From contig JBBSJP010000009.1 in NCBI GenBank assembly GCA_038257155.1, positions 1-64,000 of the forward strand: a stretch of 64,000 bases of DNA, written 5' to 3'. This document shows, one piece after another, positions 27,603 to 36,726 of this stretch; position 1 is the first letter of the stretch; every line of letters begins with the position of its first letter. The position numbers and the translations under genes are program-made. The notes under the pieces were generated by a model, which searched no databases, was not told where the DNA came from, and worked only from the letters and a program-made list of their open reading frames with translations. Source of the DNA: JANJTY01 sp038257155 (lineage in GTDB: Bacteria > Pseudomonadota > Gammaproteobacteria > Xanthomonadales > Xanthomonadaceae).

Positions 27603-27800
27603 CCCGGACTTTTCGTGAATACGCGCGATGATCGCGCAGGGTGCTGATCTAACAGGGGGTTTTCTGAGGGAGCGGCGTATCGGCCATACGGCCGACCGAA
27701 GAAAATTCCCTGTGGGATCAGCAGACATCGGGGCGAAAGCCCCGCGTAGCGGCGAAGCCGCCGAACGAGGGCGGGCGTATTTCATGAAAAGTCCGAGCTA
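27600..27800. repeat. MITE-like element, 201 bp, with about 25-bp terminal inverted repeats
   Basis: The left end (27600-27624, TAGCCCGGACTTTTCGTGAA) matches the inverse of the right end (27775-27800), with two substitutions and one indel. A second inverted pair lies inside (27642-27667 with 27701-27723), plus a GGGGCGAAAGCCCC hairpin near 27730. It has no ORF of its own. The first three bases, TAG, are the relA stop codon. I saw no clear target-site duplication. Confidence 0.8.
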
Positions 27801-27908
27801 GCAGCCATTGATGCTCGGCGGGACCTCCGCCATGGATCGGCCGCGCGCTTGCTATGCTTTGCCCGGCAGCCCCGCACTTGGCCCCATTGATCCGGATATC
27901 CGCGCTGC

Positions 27909-30368
27909 GTGATCGAGATTCCTGGCTACCGCATACTCCGACCGCTCGGCCGTGGGGGTATGGCGACCATCTACCTTGCCATCCAGGAGTCGGTGGAGCG
28001 CGCCATCGCGCTGAAAGTCATGTCCCCCACGCTGCAGGGCGAGCGCGAGTTTGGCGAACGTTTCCTGCGTGAGGCGCGCATCGCCGCCAAGCTTCAGCAC
28101 CGCCACGTGGTCGCGGTACACGACGTCGGCCGCTACGGTGATATCCATTACATCGCAATGGAGCATCTGCCTGGTGGCCCGGTCCATCGAGCCACGTTCG
28201 GCGCCGATGTCGCCTATGCGATGCGGGTGACGCGGGAGATCGCTGCGGCACTCGACTACGCGCACTCGCGTGGTGTAGTGCACCGCGACATCAAGCCGGA
28301 CAACATGCTGCTGCGTGAGGACGGCACGGCGGTCCTGACCGATTTCGGAATTGCCCGGGCCAACGACAGCCTGCGCCTTACCCAGACCGGAGCCGTAGTG
28401 GGAACCCCGCAATACATGAGTCCGGAACAGGCGCGCGGGAGGGAACTGGACGGTCGCGCCGACCTTTACAGCCTGGGCATCGTGCTCTACGAACTGCTCA
28501 CCGGCAGCCCGCCGTATCAGGCAACTGATCCGGTCGCCGTGGGCATCATGCACACCACCGCTCCTCGTCCGATCTTGCCGGGCGAACTCGCACACCTGCA
28601 GCCGCTGCTCGAGAAGATGCTGGCCATCTCGCCCGAACAGCGATTCCAGCGCGGCAGCGAGATAGTCGCCGAGATCGTGAAACTGGAGTTGAGCGGTTCA
28701 AATGCCATGCCGCTGAAAGCGGCGCGACGCGCCCTGCCAGTGGCTTCAGGGGGACACTACGTGACATCGCCGCCGCCTGTCAGCGATCGCGCAGCGGAGC
28801 GTTTGGATCCCAGCCTTTCCGAATGGAATCCGAAGGAGATGCGCGCGGAACGTCGCCCTGCGTCATCACTGCCAGTGCGATCGGGTCGGCGCAGTCGCAC
28901 GCTGCTGATCCTGTTTGGACTGATCGTGATGCTTGGCGCGGGACTTTGGCTGGGGCAGGAACAACTGCGCGGATGGCTGCCGCAAACCGTCAAGGAGCGC
29001 AGCCTGGCCGATGCCGAAGCGGCCCTCGCAGCCGGCCAGTTGCTTGGAGAATCCGGTGCCGTAGCCAAGTATCGCGTGGTGCAGGCGATGGATCCTGAGA
29101 ATACCCAGGCCCTGCAGGGATTGCGCAGCGCGGGCGAACTTTCACTGGTTCAAGCCGAGGCCCAGCTTGCGGCCGGCAATCTGGATGCGAGCGAGAATCT
29201 GCTTGAGCTGGCGCGCGATCTGGGAGTGGCCGATTCGCAGTTGCAGCCGCTGAAGGATCGGCTGCATCAGCCGGTGGTGGATGAGGAACTGGAAGCAATC
29301 CTGCTAAGCGCGCGTCAGGCTCTGGCCGAGGGGCGACTGAAAGGTGCAGATGACAGCGCTGCGCAGCTGTTCGCCCAGGCCTTGAAGCACAATCCCGAGG
29401 AACCCTTGGCACGACGTGGCCTGGCCGACACGCAGGCGGCCCTGCTGGTGCTTGCCAACGCACAGGTCGAGGCGGGCGAGCTGCTGGCGGCAGAGCGCGG
29501 CATCGCGGAAGTGGAACAGATGGATGCTGGGCACCCGGGGATTCCGGCGGCGCGCGCAGCCTTGTCCAATCAGCAACAAAAACGTCGCGAGCAGATTGAA
29601 ATGCGGCTGCGGGATGCGGATGGTCTGGTGAAAGGAGGCAGCCTGGTCAATGGTGAAAAGAATGCTCGCGCGATTTATCGGGCGCTGATCGAGCAGTCGC
29701 CGGATCTGCCCGAGGCCAGCCAGGGACTGGAACGAATTGCTGGACTCCTGCTGCAGCAGGCAGAGCGACGCGCCGCCGATTTCGACGCGCAGGCTGCAGG
29801 TCGACTGCTGTCCGAAGCCGAGCGAACCTGGCCTCAGCACGCTGGCCTCGCGGCAACCCGCCAGCGGATTCAGCAATCGGCGCAACGCGCGCAGCAGCTG
29901 GCGACAAAGCCGAACGTGGTGCCGCCAGATGCTGGGCGCATCGAGCAACTGCTGCGCGAGGCGGCGCAGGCCGCGAAAGAGGGAAAACTTTTGACGCCGC
30001 CCGGTGGCAGCGCCTATGACATGTACCGTGTCGTGCTGGGTCACCAGCCTGACAACGCCGAGGCCTTGCAGGGTTTGGCCGGATTGACGCAGCAGGCGCG
30101 CAGCGCCGCCACAGGGGCCCTGGATACGCGGCAGCTGTCGCGTGCCGAAGGCTACGTCGAGGCCCTGCAGACACTCAATCCCACGGATTCCGGCTTGGCC
30201 GGCCTGCGTCGTCGTCTGGCCGGCGCCTATCTGGCGCTGGCCATTGAACAACTGGAAGGCGGGCAGCTGAAGTCAGCCCTGCAGGCGGTCGACAAGGCGC
30301 GTGAGATCGACCCCAACCATCCGGATATGGTTTCGATTCGGGCGCGAGTGGAGCAGGCCGGAGGCTGA
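27909..30368 (+). CDS. Membrane Ser/Thr protein kinase with four long C-terminal repeats
   Basis: 819 residues from GTG 27909. The cytoplasmic Hanks-type kinase domain (about 5-262) has the Gly loop 'GRGGMATIY', Lys36, catalytic 'HRDIKPDN' (Asp127), 'DFG' (Asp145) and 'GTPQYMSPEQ', so it should be active. A linker is followed by one transmembrane helix (about 331-348). The rest is predicted periplasmic: four tandem modules of about 95 residues plus a partial fifth, each an amphipathic TPR-like helical array. Signalling from the periplasm to cytoplasmic phosphorylation is likely; substrates are unknown. No phosphatase gene is adjacent. Confidence 0.88.
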   Translation: MIEIPGYRILRPLGRGGMATIYLAIQESVERAIALKVMSPTLQGEREFGERFLREARIAAKLQHRHVVAVHDVGRYGDIHYIAMEHLPGGPVHRATFGADVAYAMRVTREIAAALDYAHSRGVVHRDIKPDNMLLREDGTAVLTDFGIARANDSLRLTQTGAVVGTPQYMSPEQARGRELDGRADLYSLGIVLYELLTGSPPYQATDPVAVGIMHTTAPRPILPGELAHLQPLLEKMLAISPEQRFQRGSEIVAEIVKLELSGSNAMPLKAARRALPVASGGHYVTSPPPVSDRAAERLDPSLSEWNPKEMRAERRPASSLPVRSGRRSRTLLILFGLIVMLGAGLWLGQEQLRGWLPQTVKERSLADAEAALAAGQLLGESGAVAKYRVVQAMDPENTQALQGLRSAGELSLVQAEAQLAAGNLDASENLLELARDLGVADSQLQPLKDRLHQPVVDEELEAILLSARQALAEGRLKGADDSAAQLFAQALKHNPEEPLARRGLADTQAALLVLANAQVEAGELLAAERGIAEVEQMDAGHPGIPAARAALSNQQQKRREQIEMRLRDADGLVKGGSLVNGEKNARAIYRALIEQSPDLPEASQGLERIAGLLLQQAERRAADFDAQAAGRLLSEAERTWPQHAGLAATRQRIQQSAQRAQQLATKPNVVPPDAGRIEQLLREAAQAAKEGKLLTPPGGSAYDMYRVVLGHQPDNAEALQGLAGLTQQARSAATGALDTRQLSRAEGYVEALQTLNPTDSGLAGLRRRLAGAYLALAIEQLEGGQLKSALQAVDKAREIDPNHPDMVSIRARVEQAGG

Positions 30369-30472
30369 CAGTCCAGTTCCCACGTCAGAACGGGCGGGCA
30401 GGCTCACGGCGGGGCAGTGTTTTCACGCGTAGTTCCCTCGCGCGATGGGGAATGATGCGTTGGCGCGACGCG

Positions 30473-31357
30473 CTACTCCAGTTCGCGATGGAAACGCAGC
30501 ACCGATTCCCTGCCCGCACCGCGGAAGTGATCGGCCAGTGCTTCGGTCAGCCAAACCGAGCGATGCCGCCCGCCGGTGCAGCCAAACGCGACGGTGACGT
30601 AACTGCGTTGGTCCGCGTCGAAGCGTGGCAGCCATTCCTCCAGAAAGTCGCGGGTCTGTTCGAGGTAGCGCATTGCCAGCGGCTGCGATTCGAACCAGCC
30701 GCGGATCGCACTGTCCTTGCCCGACAGCGGGCGCAGGGTTGGTTCCCAATGCGGGTTCGGCAGGCAGCGAACATCGAACACGAAGTCGGCGTCGGCCGGT
30801 ACACCGCGACGGTAGGCAAATGACTCGAACAGCAATGAGAGCCCGGGCGAGGCATCGAGGCCGAACTCGGTGACGATCAGCCGGCGCAGCTGATGCACGT
30901 TGAGTTCGCTCGAGTCGATCACCCGGTCAGCCAGCGATACCAGCGGCTTCAGCAGGCTGCGTTCCTGCGCGATGGCGTCGGCCAGTGGCAGGCCATGGGC
31001 ACTCAGCGGATGGCGTCGCCGGGTTTCGGAGAAGCGTTTGATCAGTACTTCGTCGCGGGTATCGAGAAAGACCAGGCTGTAAGCCACACCGAGCTTGCCC
31101 ACGGCGGCCAGCGATTCGGGCAGATGACCAAGATCCTCGCTGCGATTGCGTACATCGATGCCAACCGCGAGCCGATGGTAGCTGCCACTGCCGGAAGTGA
31201 CGGTCGCAACGAAATCGGGCAACAGCTCGGCCGGCAGGTTGTCGGCGCAGTAGTAGCCGAGATCTTCCAGGGTGCGAAGCGCCACCGATTTGCCCGAGCC
31301 TGACAGGCCGCTGACAACGATCAGGGGAATGGCTGTGCTGTCGTTCGGCTCTACCAT
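30473..31357 (-). CDS. rapZ: RNase adapter / nucleotide-binding protein RapZ
   Basis: 294 residues. Walker A is 'GLSGSGKS' (about 18-25). The C-terminal domain carries 'GCTGGRHRSVWLTE', the conserved RapZ signature. In enterobacteria it steers the GlmZ small RNA to RNase E and so tunes GlmS; whether that holds here is unknown. It is the last gene of the rpoN-hpf-ptsN-hprK-rapZ run and overlaps the end of hprK by 7 bases. Confidence 0.92.
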   Translation of the reverse strand: MVEPNDSTAIPLIVVSGLSGSGKSVALRTLEDLGYYCADNLPAELLPDFVATVTSGSGSYHRLAVGIDVRNRSEDLGHLPESLAAVGKLGVAYSLVFLDTRDEVLIKRFSETRRRHPLSAHGLPLADAIAQERSLLKPLVSLADRVIDSSELNVHQLRRLIVTEFGLDASPGLSLLFESFAYRRGVPADADFVFDVRCLPNPHWEPTLRPLSGKDSAIRGWFESQPLAMRYLEQTRDFLEEWLPRFDADQRSYVTVAFGCTGGRHRSVWLTEALADHFRGAGRESVLRFHRELE

Positions 31358-32304
31358 GGGTCTTTCCTGCGCATCTGGTGGGCCTGACGGTCGATGAAGG
31401 TCTGGGTCGGGTCGATGCCCTTGCTCTTGAGAATCGCCGACCGCACGGCAGCCTCCACCAGGACCGCCAGATTGCGTCCCGCTGCCACGGGCAGGGTGAT
31501 CATCGGGACGCGCACGTCCAGCACATCACGGTGCCCGGTGTCGCCAAACAGCCGATCACCGGATCCCGGCGGTTTACCGGGATCGGGCTGTTGCAGGTGC
31601 ACGATCAGCCGCAGGTACTTGTTCCGCTTCACCGCAGTATCGCCGAACATGCTTCGCACATCGAGAATCCCGAGGCCGCGCACTTCCAGCAGGTCCTGCA
31701 GCATCTCCGGGCAGGTGCCGTCGATCACGTCGGGCGCGATCAGGGTGAAATCCGGCGCATCGTCGGCAATCAGCCGGTGGCCCCGGGTGATGAGTTCCAA
31801 CGCCAGCTCGCTCTTGCCGGCACCCGACTCGCCGGTGATCAGCACGCCGATGGAGTAAACCTCCATGAACACCCCATGCAGCGTGGTGCGGTTGGCGAGG
31901 CGGCGCGCCAGGTGATACTGCAGATAGGTGAGCAGTTCATGCCCGCGCTTGGAGGAAACCCACAGCGGCGTGCCCGATTCGTCGCAGGCCTCGCGCAGGT
32001 CGCTGGGCGCGGACTGATCGCGCGTGATCAGCAGGGCCAGCGGTCGCTGGTCAATGATCTTGGCCAGGGTTTCCCAGCGCTGGCGCGGATCCAGGCCATC
32101 GAGGTAGGCCAGTTCCTCGGCGCCGATGATCTGCACCTTGTTGGGATAGATGATGTTGAGATAACCAACCTGCGACGGACGCCGTGACTGCTGTTCGACC
32201 GAGGCCAGCACGCGCGATTCACCCCGCTGCCCTGATAGCCAGCGCAAGCCAAGGCGCTCCTCGACCAGATCAAACAGCTCTCGCGCGTTGACCTGGGCGT
32301 CCAC
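31351..32304 (-). CDS. hprK: HPr kinase/phosphorylase
   Basis: 317 residues. The N-terminal domain (about 1-130) is followed by the kinase domain with the P-loop 'GESGAGKSELAL' (about 157-168) and the HprK signature 'EVRGLGILDVRSMFG'. It phosphorylates or dephosphorylates the HPr/NPr phosphocarrier at Ser. In proteobacteria it is tied to the nitrogen PTS (PtsN is encoded just upstream) rather than to sugar repression. No HPr or enzyme I gene is in this window. Confidence 0.93.
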   Translation of the reverse strand: MDAQVNARELFDLVEERLGLRWLSGQRGESRVLASVEQQSRRPSQVGYLNIIYPNKVQIIGAEELAYLDGLDPRQRWETLAKIIDQRPLALLITRDQSAPSDLREACDESGTPLWVSSKRGHELLTYLQYHLARRLANRTTLHGVFMEVYSIGVLITGESGAGKSELALELITRGHRLIADDAPDFTLIAPDVIDGTCPEMLQDLLEVRGLGILDVRSMFGDTAVKRNKYLRLIVHLQQPDPGKPPGSGDRLFGDTGHRDVLDVRVPMITLPVAAGRNLAVLVEAAVRSAILKSKGIDPTQTFIDRQAHQMRRKDPW

Positions 32305-32418
32305 TGGTCAGCTTCCGCCGATCCGTGCCACTTCAGCGCGGGATGAACTCGAGTCGAGTTCCACCAGGCGTACGCAGCCCTGGTTGGGAAGATGCTGGTT
32401 TGCACGGATTGCCGATGC

Positions 32419-32455
32419 GGGCGCCCGAATCGCAGTGGTCTGCGTTCGGGCGCCC
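32419..32455. other. Long perfect hairpin between ptsN and hprK
   Basis: GGGCGCCCGAA (32419-32429) pairs exactly with TTCGGGCGCCC (32445-32455), and an inner CGCAG/CTGCG pair extends the stem. It lies in the 186-base gap inside an otherwise tight operon. Read on the minus strand it has no T-run, so it may be a processing or attenuation structure that uncouples hprK-rapZ from rpoN-hpf-ptsN. Confidence 0.5.
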
Positions 32456-32490
32456 TTGCGGTAGTGGCAGGGAACAGTTTCCACTGCAGC

Positions 32491-32961
32491 TCAGGCGGCA
32501 GCGTGCTTGGGTTGCCAGTCCGAAAGCAGGGTGTAGATCGCCGCAGCGTCGCTGGCCTCGCGCAGGCTGCGAGCCATCGAGGGGTCGGAGAACATTTCCG
32601 CCAGTTGCGAGAGCAGCAGCAGGTGCTGGTTGTTGAAATGCTCAGGCACCGCCAGCGCAAATACCAGATCGACGTGCTGACCGTCGATCGCCCCGAAGTC
32701 CACCGGTTCGGACAGGCGCACGAAAGCGCCGACCGCGGTGCCCAGCACGGAGGTGCGGCCATGCGGAATGGCCACGCCATGACCGAGACCGGTAGAACCC
32801 AAACGCTCGCGCGTACACAGGCTGTCGTAGATCTGGCGTTCAAGCTCACTGCCCTGGCCGTCGGACAACAGGCTGGCCAGGTTGTCCAGCAGACGCTTCT
32901 TGCTGGAGACGCTCAGGCCGCACTGGACACGCGACGGGCTGAGCAGATCGACTAGATGCAT
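32491..32961 (-). CDS. ptsN: Nitrogen PTS EIIA component PtsN (EIIA-Ntr)
   Basis: 156 residues from the ATG at 32961 (MHLVDLLSP); a longer ORF start is non-conserved. The fructose/mannitol-type EIIA domain has the phosphorylated His in 'GHGVAIPHGRT' (about residue 69). It receives phosphate from NPr and regulates K+ transport, PII-linked nitrogen responses and stress sigma factors in other proteobacteria. It follows hpf by 28 bases. Confidence 0.93.
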   Translation of the reverse strand: MHLVDLLSPSRVQCGLSVSSKKRLLDNLASLLSDGQGSELERQIYDSLCTRERLGSTGLGHGVAIPHGRTSVLGTAVGAFVRLSEPVDFGAIDGQHVDLVFALAVPEHFNNQHLLLLSQLAEMFSDPSMARSLREASDAAAIYTLLSDWQPKHAAA

Positions 32962-32989
32962 GGTTGAAACGGCCCCTGTAACTTGAAAG

Positions 32990-33316
32990 TCAACCGAAGG
33001 TCGACTGGCGGGCGGCTGATTCGCCGCGGTGGTGGTCGGTGACCTTTTCCTTGTGCCGAAGCACCTGGCGATCAAGCTTGTCTGCCAGCAAGTCGATGGC
33101 GGCGTACATGTTCTCTGAGATGGAATCGGCGTGCAGGGCCTTGCCCGATGTGGTCAGGGTGGCCTCGGCGCGATGCTCCAGCTTGTCAACGGAAAGGATC
33201 ACATGCATGGTCTGCACGTGGTCGAAGTGGCGCTCGATGCGCTGCATCTTGCTCTGCACGTAGTCGCGCAGTGCCGGCGTCACGTCGATCTGATGGCCGC
33301 TGACTTCGATCTGCAT
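32990..33316 (-). CDS. hpf: Ribosome hibernation promoting factor (short HPF/RaiA family)
   Basis: 108 residues from the ATG at 33316 (MQIEVSGHQIDVTP); the longer frame upstream is low-complexity. The beta-alpha-beta-beta-beta-alpha fold is evident, with conserved 'ALRDYVQSKMQRIERHFDH' and 'DLLADKLDRQVLRHKEK'. It binds the 30S decoding channel and inactivates or dimerises ribosomes in stationary phase. It sits between rpoN and ptsN, as in most gammaproteobacteria. Confidence 0.92.
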   Translation of the reverse strand: MQIEVSGHQIDVTPALRDYVQSKMQRIERHFDHVQTMHVILSVDKLEHRAEATLTTSGKALHADSISENMYAAIDLLADKLDRQVLRHKEKVTDHHRGESAARQSTFG

Positions 33317-33487
33317 GGTGGCTCTCCTGTGGTCTTGATGCGCCGCAAACGGCGCGGATCCGGATCGTCCCCCTGGGAACGCCGGCTGCTGGCCAGGCAC
33401 CGGAACGCCGGCGCCAACTCGCAAAGGGAATGGGGCGGTGGGTCGAGCTGGCGGCGCGGCGCCTCGAGAAGAAGTCCACATGGGAGT

Positions 33488-34927
33488 TCAGCCGAGCCTT
33501 TGACGCTCGTTGGATGCGGGAATGTTCATCGCTTCCCGGTATTTTGCCACGGTTCGGCGCGCTACCGTGATGCCCTGAAGCTTGAGCTCCTTCGCAAGAT
33601 TGGCATCGGAGAGCGGCTTTGTGGGGGCTTCTGCCTCGATCAGGCGTCGAATCATCGCCTGAATGGCCGTGCTGGACGCCGAACCGCCATCGGTGGTCGA
33701 CAGGCTGGAAGAGAAGAAATGCTTCAGTTCGAAGGTGCCGCGCGGGGTGTGCAGGTACTTGCGCGTGGTTACCCGCGATACAGTTGATTCGTGCAATTCC
33801 AGCTCGTCAGCGACCTCGCGCAGTACCAGGGGGCGCATGGCTTCGGGACCATGCTCAAGAAAACCGCTCTGGTGGCGCACGATGCACTGCACCACGCGCA
33901 GCAGGGTGTCGGCGCGCGAATTGAGGCTCTTGATCAGCCAGCGCGCCTCCTGCAGCTGGCCGCGCAGATAGCTGGCATCGCCACGGTTGGCGCCGCCGAT
34001 CAGGGATTCGTAGTGGCGATTGACGCCGATTCGCGGTGAAGCATGAGGCGCCAGGCTGACCCGCCACATGCCGCCACGACGCTGCACGAAGGCATCCGGA
34101 ACCACGTAATCGATCTGTGCCGGCGCAATCTGGGCGCCGGGGCGGGGGTCAAGAGATCGGATCAGGGCGAGTGCCTGCTCCACCGATTCCGCTTCAGCGC
34201 CGATCTGGCGCGCCAGGCGGGCACAGTCTGCCTTCGCCAGCTGTTCCAGGTGCTCGCGCACCAGGCAGCGTGCCAGGGCCAGGCCTTCGGTGTCTTCCGA
34301 CAGCGTGGAAAGCTGCACATCGAGGCATTCGGACAGATTTCTCGCCCCACAGCCCGGCGGATCGAGGCGCTGGATACAGTGCAGTACCGCTTCGACCTCA
34401 TCGGCCTCGGTCTCGATCTCCGGAAGCAGTCCTGCGATGAGATCTTCAATACTCTCGCTCAAATGGCCGTCGTCGTCGATAGACTCGATCAGGGCCGCGC
34501 CGATGCTGCGATCGCGTAGCGACAGGGGCGTCAGGTTTAGCTGCCAGAGCAGGTGCTCGCGCAGGTCTTCAGTCGCCGCTGCGGCGAGTTCACCGAATTC
34601 ATCGCTGTCGCCGTCGCGGCTGCCGCTACGCCCGACGAATTCATCTTCCCAGAGTGGCTCGTAGTCCAGGTCCGCGCCAAAGTCCGCCTCGGACTCGCTT
34701 TCCGGGCTTGGTTTCTCGCTGGTCGGGGACTCGCGATCAGGCCCTGGAGCAGAATCGTCCTCGGACTCGCCGTCGTCCAGTCGCTCCAGCAGTGGATTGG
34801 CTTCCAGGGCTTCGTTCAGCTCGGTCTCCAACTCGACACTGGACAGCTGCAGCAGGCGGATCGCCTGGCGCAATTGCGGCGTCAGGGTCAGCTGTTGTCC
34901 CAGCTTGAGTTGCAGCGAGGCTTTCAT
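33488..34927 (-). CDS. rpoN: RNA polymerase sigma-54 factor RpoN
   Basis: 479 residues from the ATG at 34927 (MKASLQLKLGQQLTLTPQLR, region I); the frame runs further upstream but into lptB. Region I Gln/Leu-rich motifs, an acidic region II (about 50-105), the core-binding domain and the C-terminal RpoN box 'ARRTVAKYREAMNIP' are all present. It directs transcription from -24/-12 promoters with AAA+ activators; a matching promoter lies at 6491 before the glnK operon. It is 32 bases after lptB. Confidence 0.96.
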   Translation of the reverse strand: MKASLQLKLGQQLTLTPQLRQAIRLLQLSSVELETELNEALEANPLLERLDDGESEDDSAPGPDRESPTSEKPSPESESEADFGADLDYEPLWEDEFVGRSGSRDGDSDEFGELAAAATEDLREHLLWQLNLTPLSLRDRSIGAALIESIDDDGHLSESIEDLIAGLLPEIETEADEVEAVLHCIQRLDPPGCGARNLSECLDVQLSTLSEDTEGLALARCLVREHLEQLAKADCARLARQIGAEAESVEQALALIRSLDPRPGAQIAPAQIDYVVPDAFVQRRGGMWRVSLAPHASPRIGVNRHYESLIGGANRGDASYLRGQLQEARWLIKSLNSRADTLLRVVQCIVRHQSGFLEHGPEAMRPLVLREVADELELHESTVSRVTTRKYLHTPRGTFELKHFFSSSLSTTDGGSASSTAIQAMIRRLIEAEAPTKPLSDANLAKELKLQGITVARRTVAKYREAMNIPASNERQRLG

Positions 34928-34959
34928 GTCTGCGGCGCGGCGCCCAGGATGCTTCCACC

Positions 34960-35679
34960 TTACAGGCGGAAGGCATCGCCAAGATAGACCCGGCGGACCT
35001 CTGGATTCTCCAGGATGGCGGCGGGGGAGCCCTGGGCCAGCACGCTGCCCTCGTTCAGGATGTAGGCGCGATCGCATATGCCCAGGGTTTCGCGCACATT
35101 GTGGTCGGTGATCAGCACGCCGATGTTGCGCGCCTTCAGGTGCCGGACAATTTTCTGGATCTCGCCCACCGAGATCGGGTCGACCCCGGCGAAGGGTTCG
35201 TCGAGCAGCATCAGGCGGGGTTTTCCGGCCAGGGCTCGGGCGATTTCGACCCGGCGTCGTTCGCCACCTGACAGGCTGGCGCCGAGCTGGTCGGCCACGT
35301 GGGTGACCTGCAGCTCTTCCATCAGCGCATCGAGTTCGCGCTGCCGGCCCTGGGCGTCCAGGTCAGCGCGCAATTCGAGGATGGCGAGGATGTTGTCAGC
35401 CACACTCAGCCTGCGGAACACCGAAGGCTCCTGTGGCAGATAGCCGAGCCCGAAGCGGGCGCGGGCGTGCATCGGCAGGGCGGTGATGTCGGTGCCGTCA
35501 AGCAGGATCTCGCCGCCATCGGCGGGAACCAGGCCCACCAGCATGTAGAAGCACGTGGTCTTGCCGGCGCCGTTCGGTCCCAGCAGGCCGACCACTTCGC
35601 CGGCATGCAGCCAGAAGCTGAAATCGCGCACGACTTCACGCGCGCCATAGCGTTTGCGCAAGGCGCGTGCGGTCAGCAT
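34960..35679 (-). CDS. lptB: LPS export ABC transporter ATPase LptB
   Basis: 239 residues. Walker A 'GPNGAGKTT', the ABC signature 'LSGGERRR', Walker B 'LMLLDEPFAGVDP' and the H-loop 'ITDHNVRETL' are intact. It powers LptB2FG extraction of LPS from the inner membrane. Its ATG overlaps the lptA stop by one base. lptF/lptG are not in this window, as is normal. Confidence 0.96.
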   Translation of the reverse strand: MLTARALRKRYGAREVVRDFSFWLHAGEVVGLLGPNGAGKTTCFYMLVGLVPADGGEILLDGTDITALPMHARARFGLGYLPQEPSVFRRLSVADNILAILELRADLDAQGRQRELDALMEELQVTHVADQLGASLSGGERRRVEIARALAGKPRLMLLDEPFAGVDPISVGEIQKIVRHLKARNIGVLITDHNVRETLGICDRAYILNEGSVLAQGSPAAILENPEVRRVYLGDAFRL

Positions 35680-36182
35680 CAGGGTGAGGCGCTGGGCAGC
35701 TTGGGTTCGATCCGCATGTGGATGCGACCGCCTTCGCCACCGCCGGCGTCCAGGCGTCCGGTCTTGAGGTCATAGGTGATGCGCTCGCCGCGCAGCACGC
35801 CACGCGGTTCGTTGACCACGACACTGCCACTCATGACCACCACTTCACTGCTGAGGTCGTAGTCGATGCGGCTGGCGGTTGCGCGCATCAGGCCGCCTTC
35901 GTCCATTTCCTGCTGCAGGCGCGCGGGCTGGCCTTCGAGCACGGCACGTCGCACCGCCCCGTCGACACGGCTCATGACCGCCGTGTTGGATTCGGCGCGC
36001 AAACTGCCTTGCACGATTTCGACCCCGCCACTCAAGGTGGCGTCGCCGGTTTCGCCAAGCACCGCTTCCCAGCGTGCCGCGCGAATGTCCATCGGCTGTT
36101 CGCGGTCGCGCTGCAGTGCCAGCACCGGCTGGGCAAGCAGCAAGGCGAGCAGGACAAGATATCTAGGGTTTCGGTGATTCAT
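35679..36182 (-). CDS. lptA: LPS transport periplasmic protein LptA
   Basis: 167 residues. A signal peptide (about 1-22) is followed by an OstA/LptA beta-jellyroll ('QPMDIRAARWEAVLGETGDATLSGGVEI', 'GVLRGERITYDLKTGRLDA'). LptA oligomers bridge LptC and LptD across the periplasm. It overlaps the lptC end by 20 bases and the lptB start by one base. Confidence 0.92.
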   Translation of the reverse strand: MNHRNPRYLVLLALLLAQPVLALQRDREQPMDIRAARWEAVLGETGDATLSGGVEIVQGSLRAESNTAVMSRVDGAVRRAVLEGQPARLQQEMDEGGLMRATASRIDYDLSSEVVVMSGSVVVNEPRGVLRGERITYDLKTGRLDAGGGEGGRIHMRIEPKLPSASP

Positions 36183-36726
36183 AGCGAGCCTGGACTTCCG
36201 TTAGCAGTTCGACGAAACGGGTCTGCAAATCGGCGCGCATCCCCACACCGCTGAGTATAGAGCCCGGCCCGGTGACGGTCACGGCATCATCGCTGGCCAG
36301 ACGCCGCTCGCGCGGGAATACGTCGATCAACTCGCTGACCAGCTTGGTTGCCTTGCCGGGTGTGCCCGGCGCCTGCACCTGGACTTCGCCGAGCAGGCGT
36401 ATCTGGCCGGCATCGGGCCGTACCCAGGCATCGTTGGCCCGCGCATTCCAGGTGCCGCCTTTGCCGTCGGGCACCTGGAAACGCGGCTGGTCGATATCCA
36501 GCGAGCCCAGGAATGGGTGCCGGGTCAGCAATGGCCCGGTCGCGGAAAAGCTCTCCAGGCCTTGCTGGTCGAGCGCGATCAGTTCGAACTCGGTGAGGGT
36601 GTAATCCGAGCGCGGCGGCCCTACCAGCGGCGGTGGGCCGTCGTCGCGGCTCAGCACATAGACCCACCAGGAGCTGGCAACGGCTATGACCAGCAGGACG
36701 ACAGAGAGAATGCGGCTGCGCATCAC
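36163..36726 (-). CDS. lptC: LPS export protein LptC
   Basis: 187 residues. A single N-terminal membrane helix (about 5-25) is followed by a periplasmic beta-jellyroll ('YTLTEFELIALDQQG', 'DDAVTVTGPGSILSGVGMRADLQTRFVEL'). LptC sits on LptFG and passes LPS to LptA. It overlaps kdsC by four bases (ATGA). Confidence 0.9.
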   Translation of the reverse strand: MMRSRILSVVLLVIAVASSWWVYVLSRDDGPPPLVGPPRSDYTLTEFELIALDQQGLESFSATGPLLTRHPFLGSLDIDQPRFQVPDGKGGTWNARANDAWVRPDAGQIRLLGEVQVQAPGTPGKATKLVSELIDVFPRERRLASDDAVTVTGPGSILSGVGMRADLQTRFVELLTEVQARYESPKP

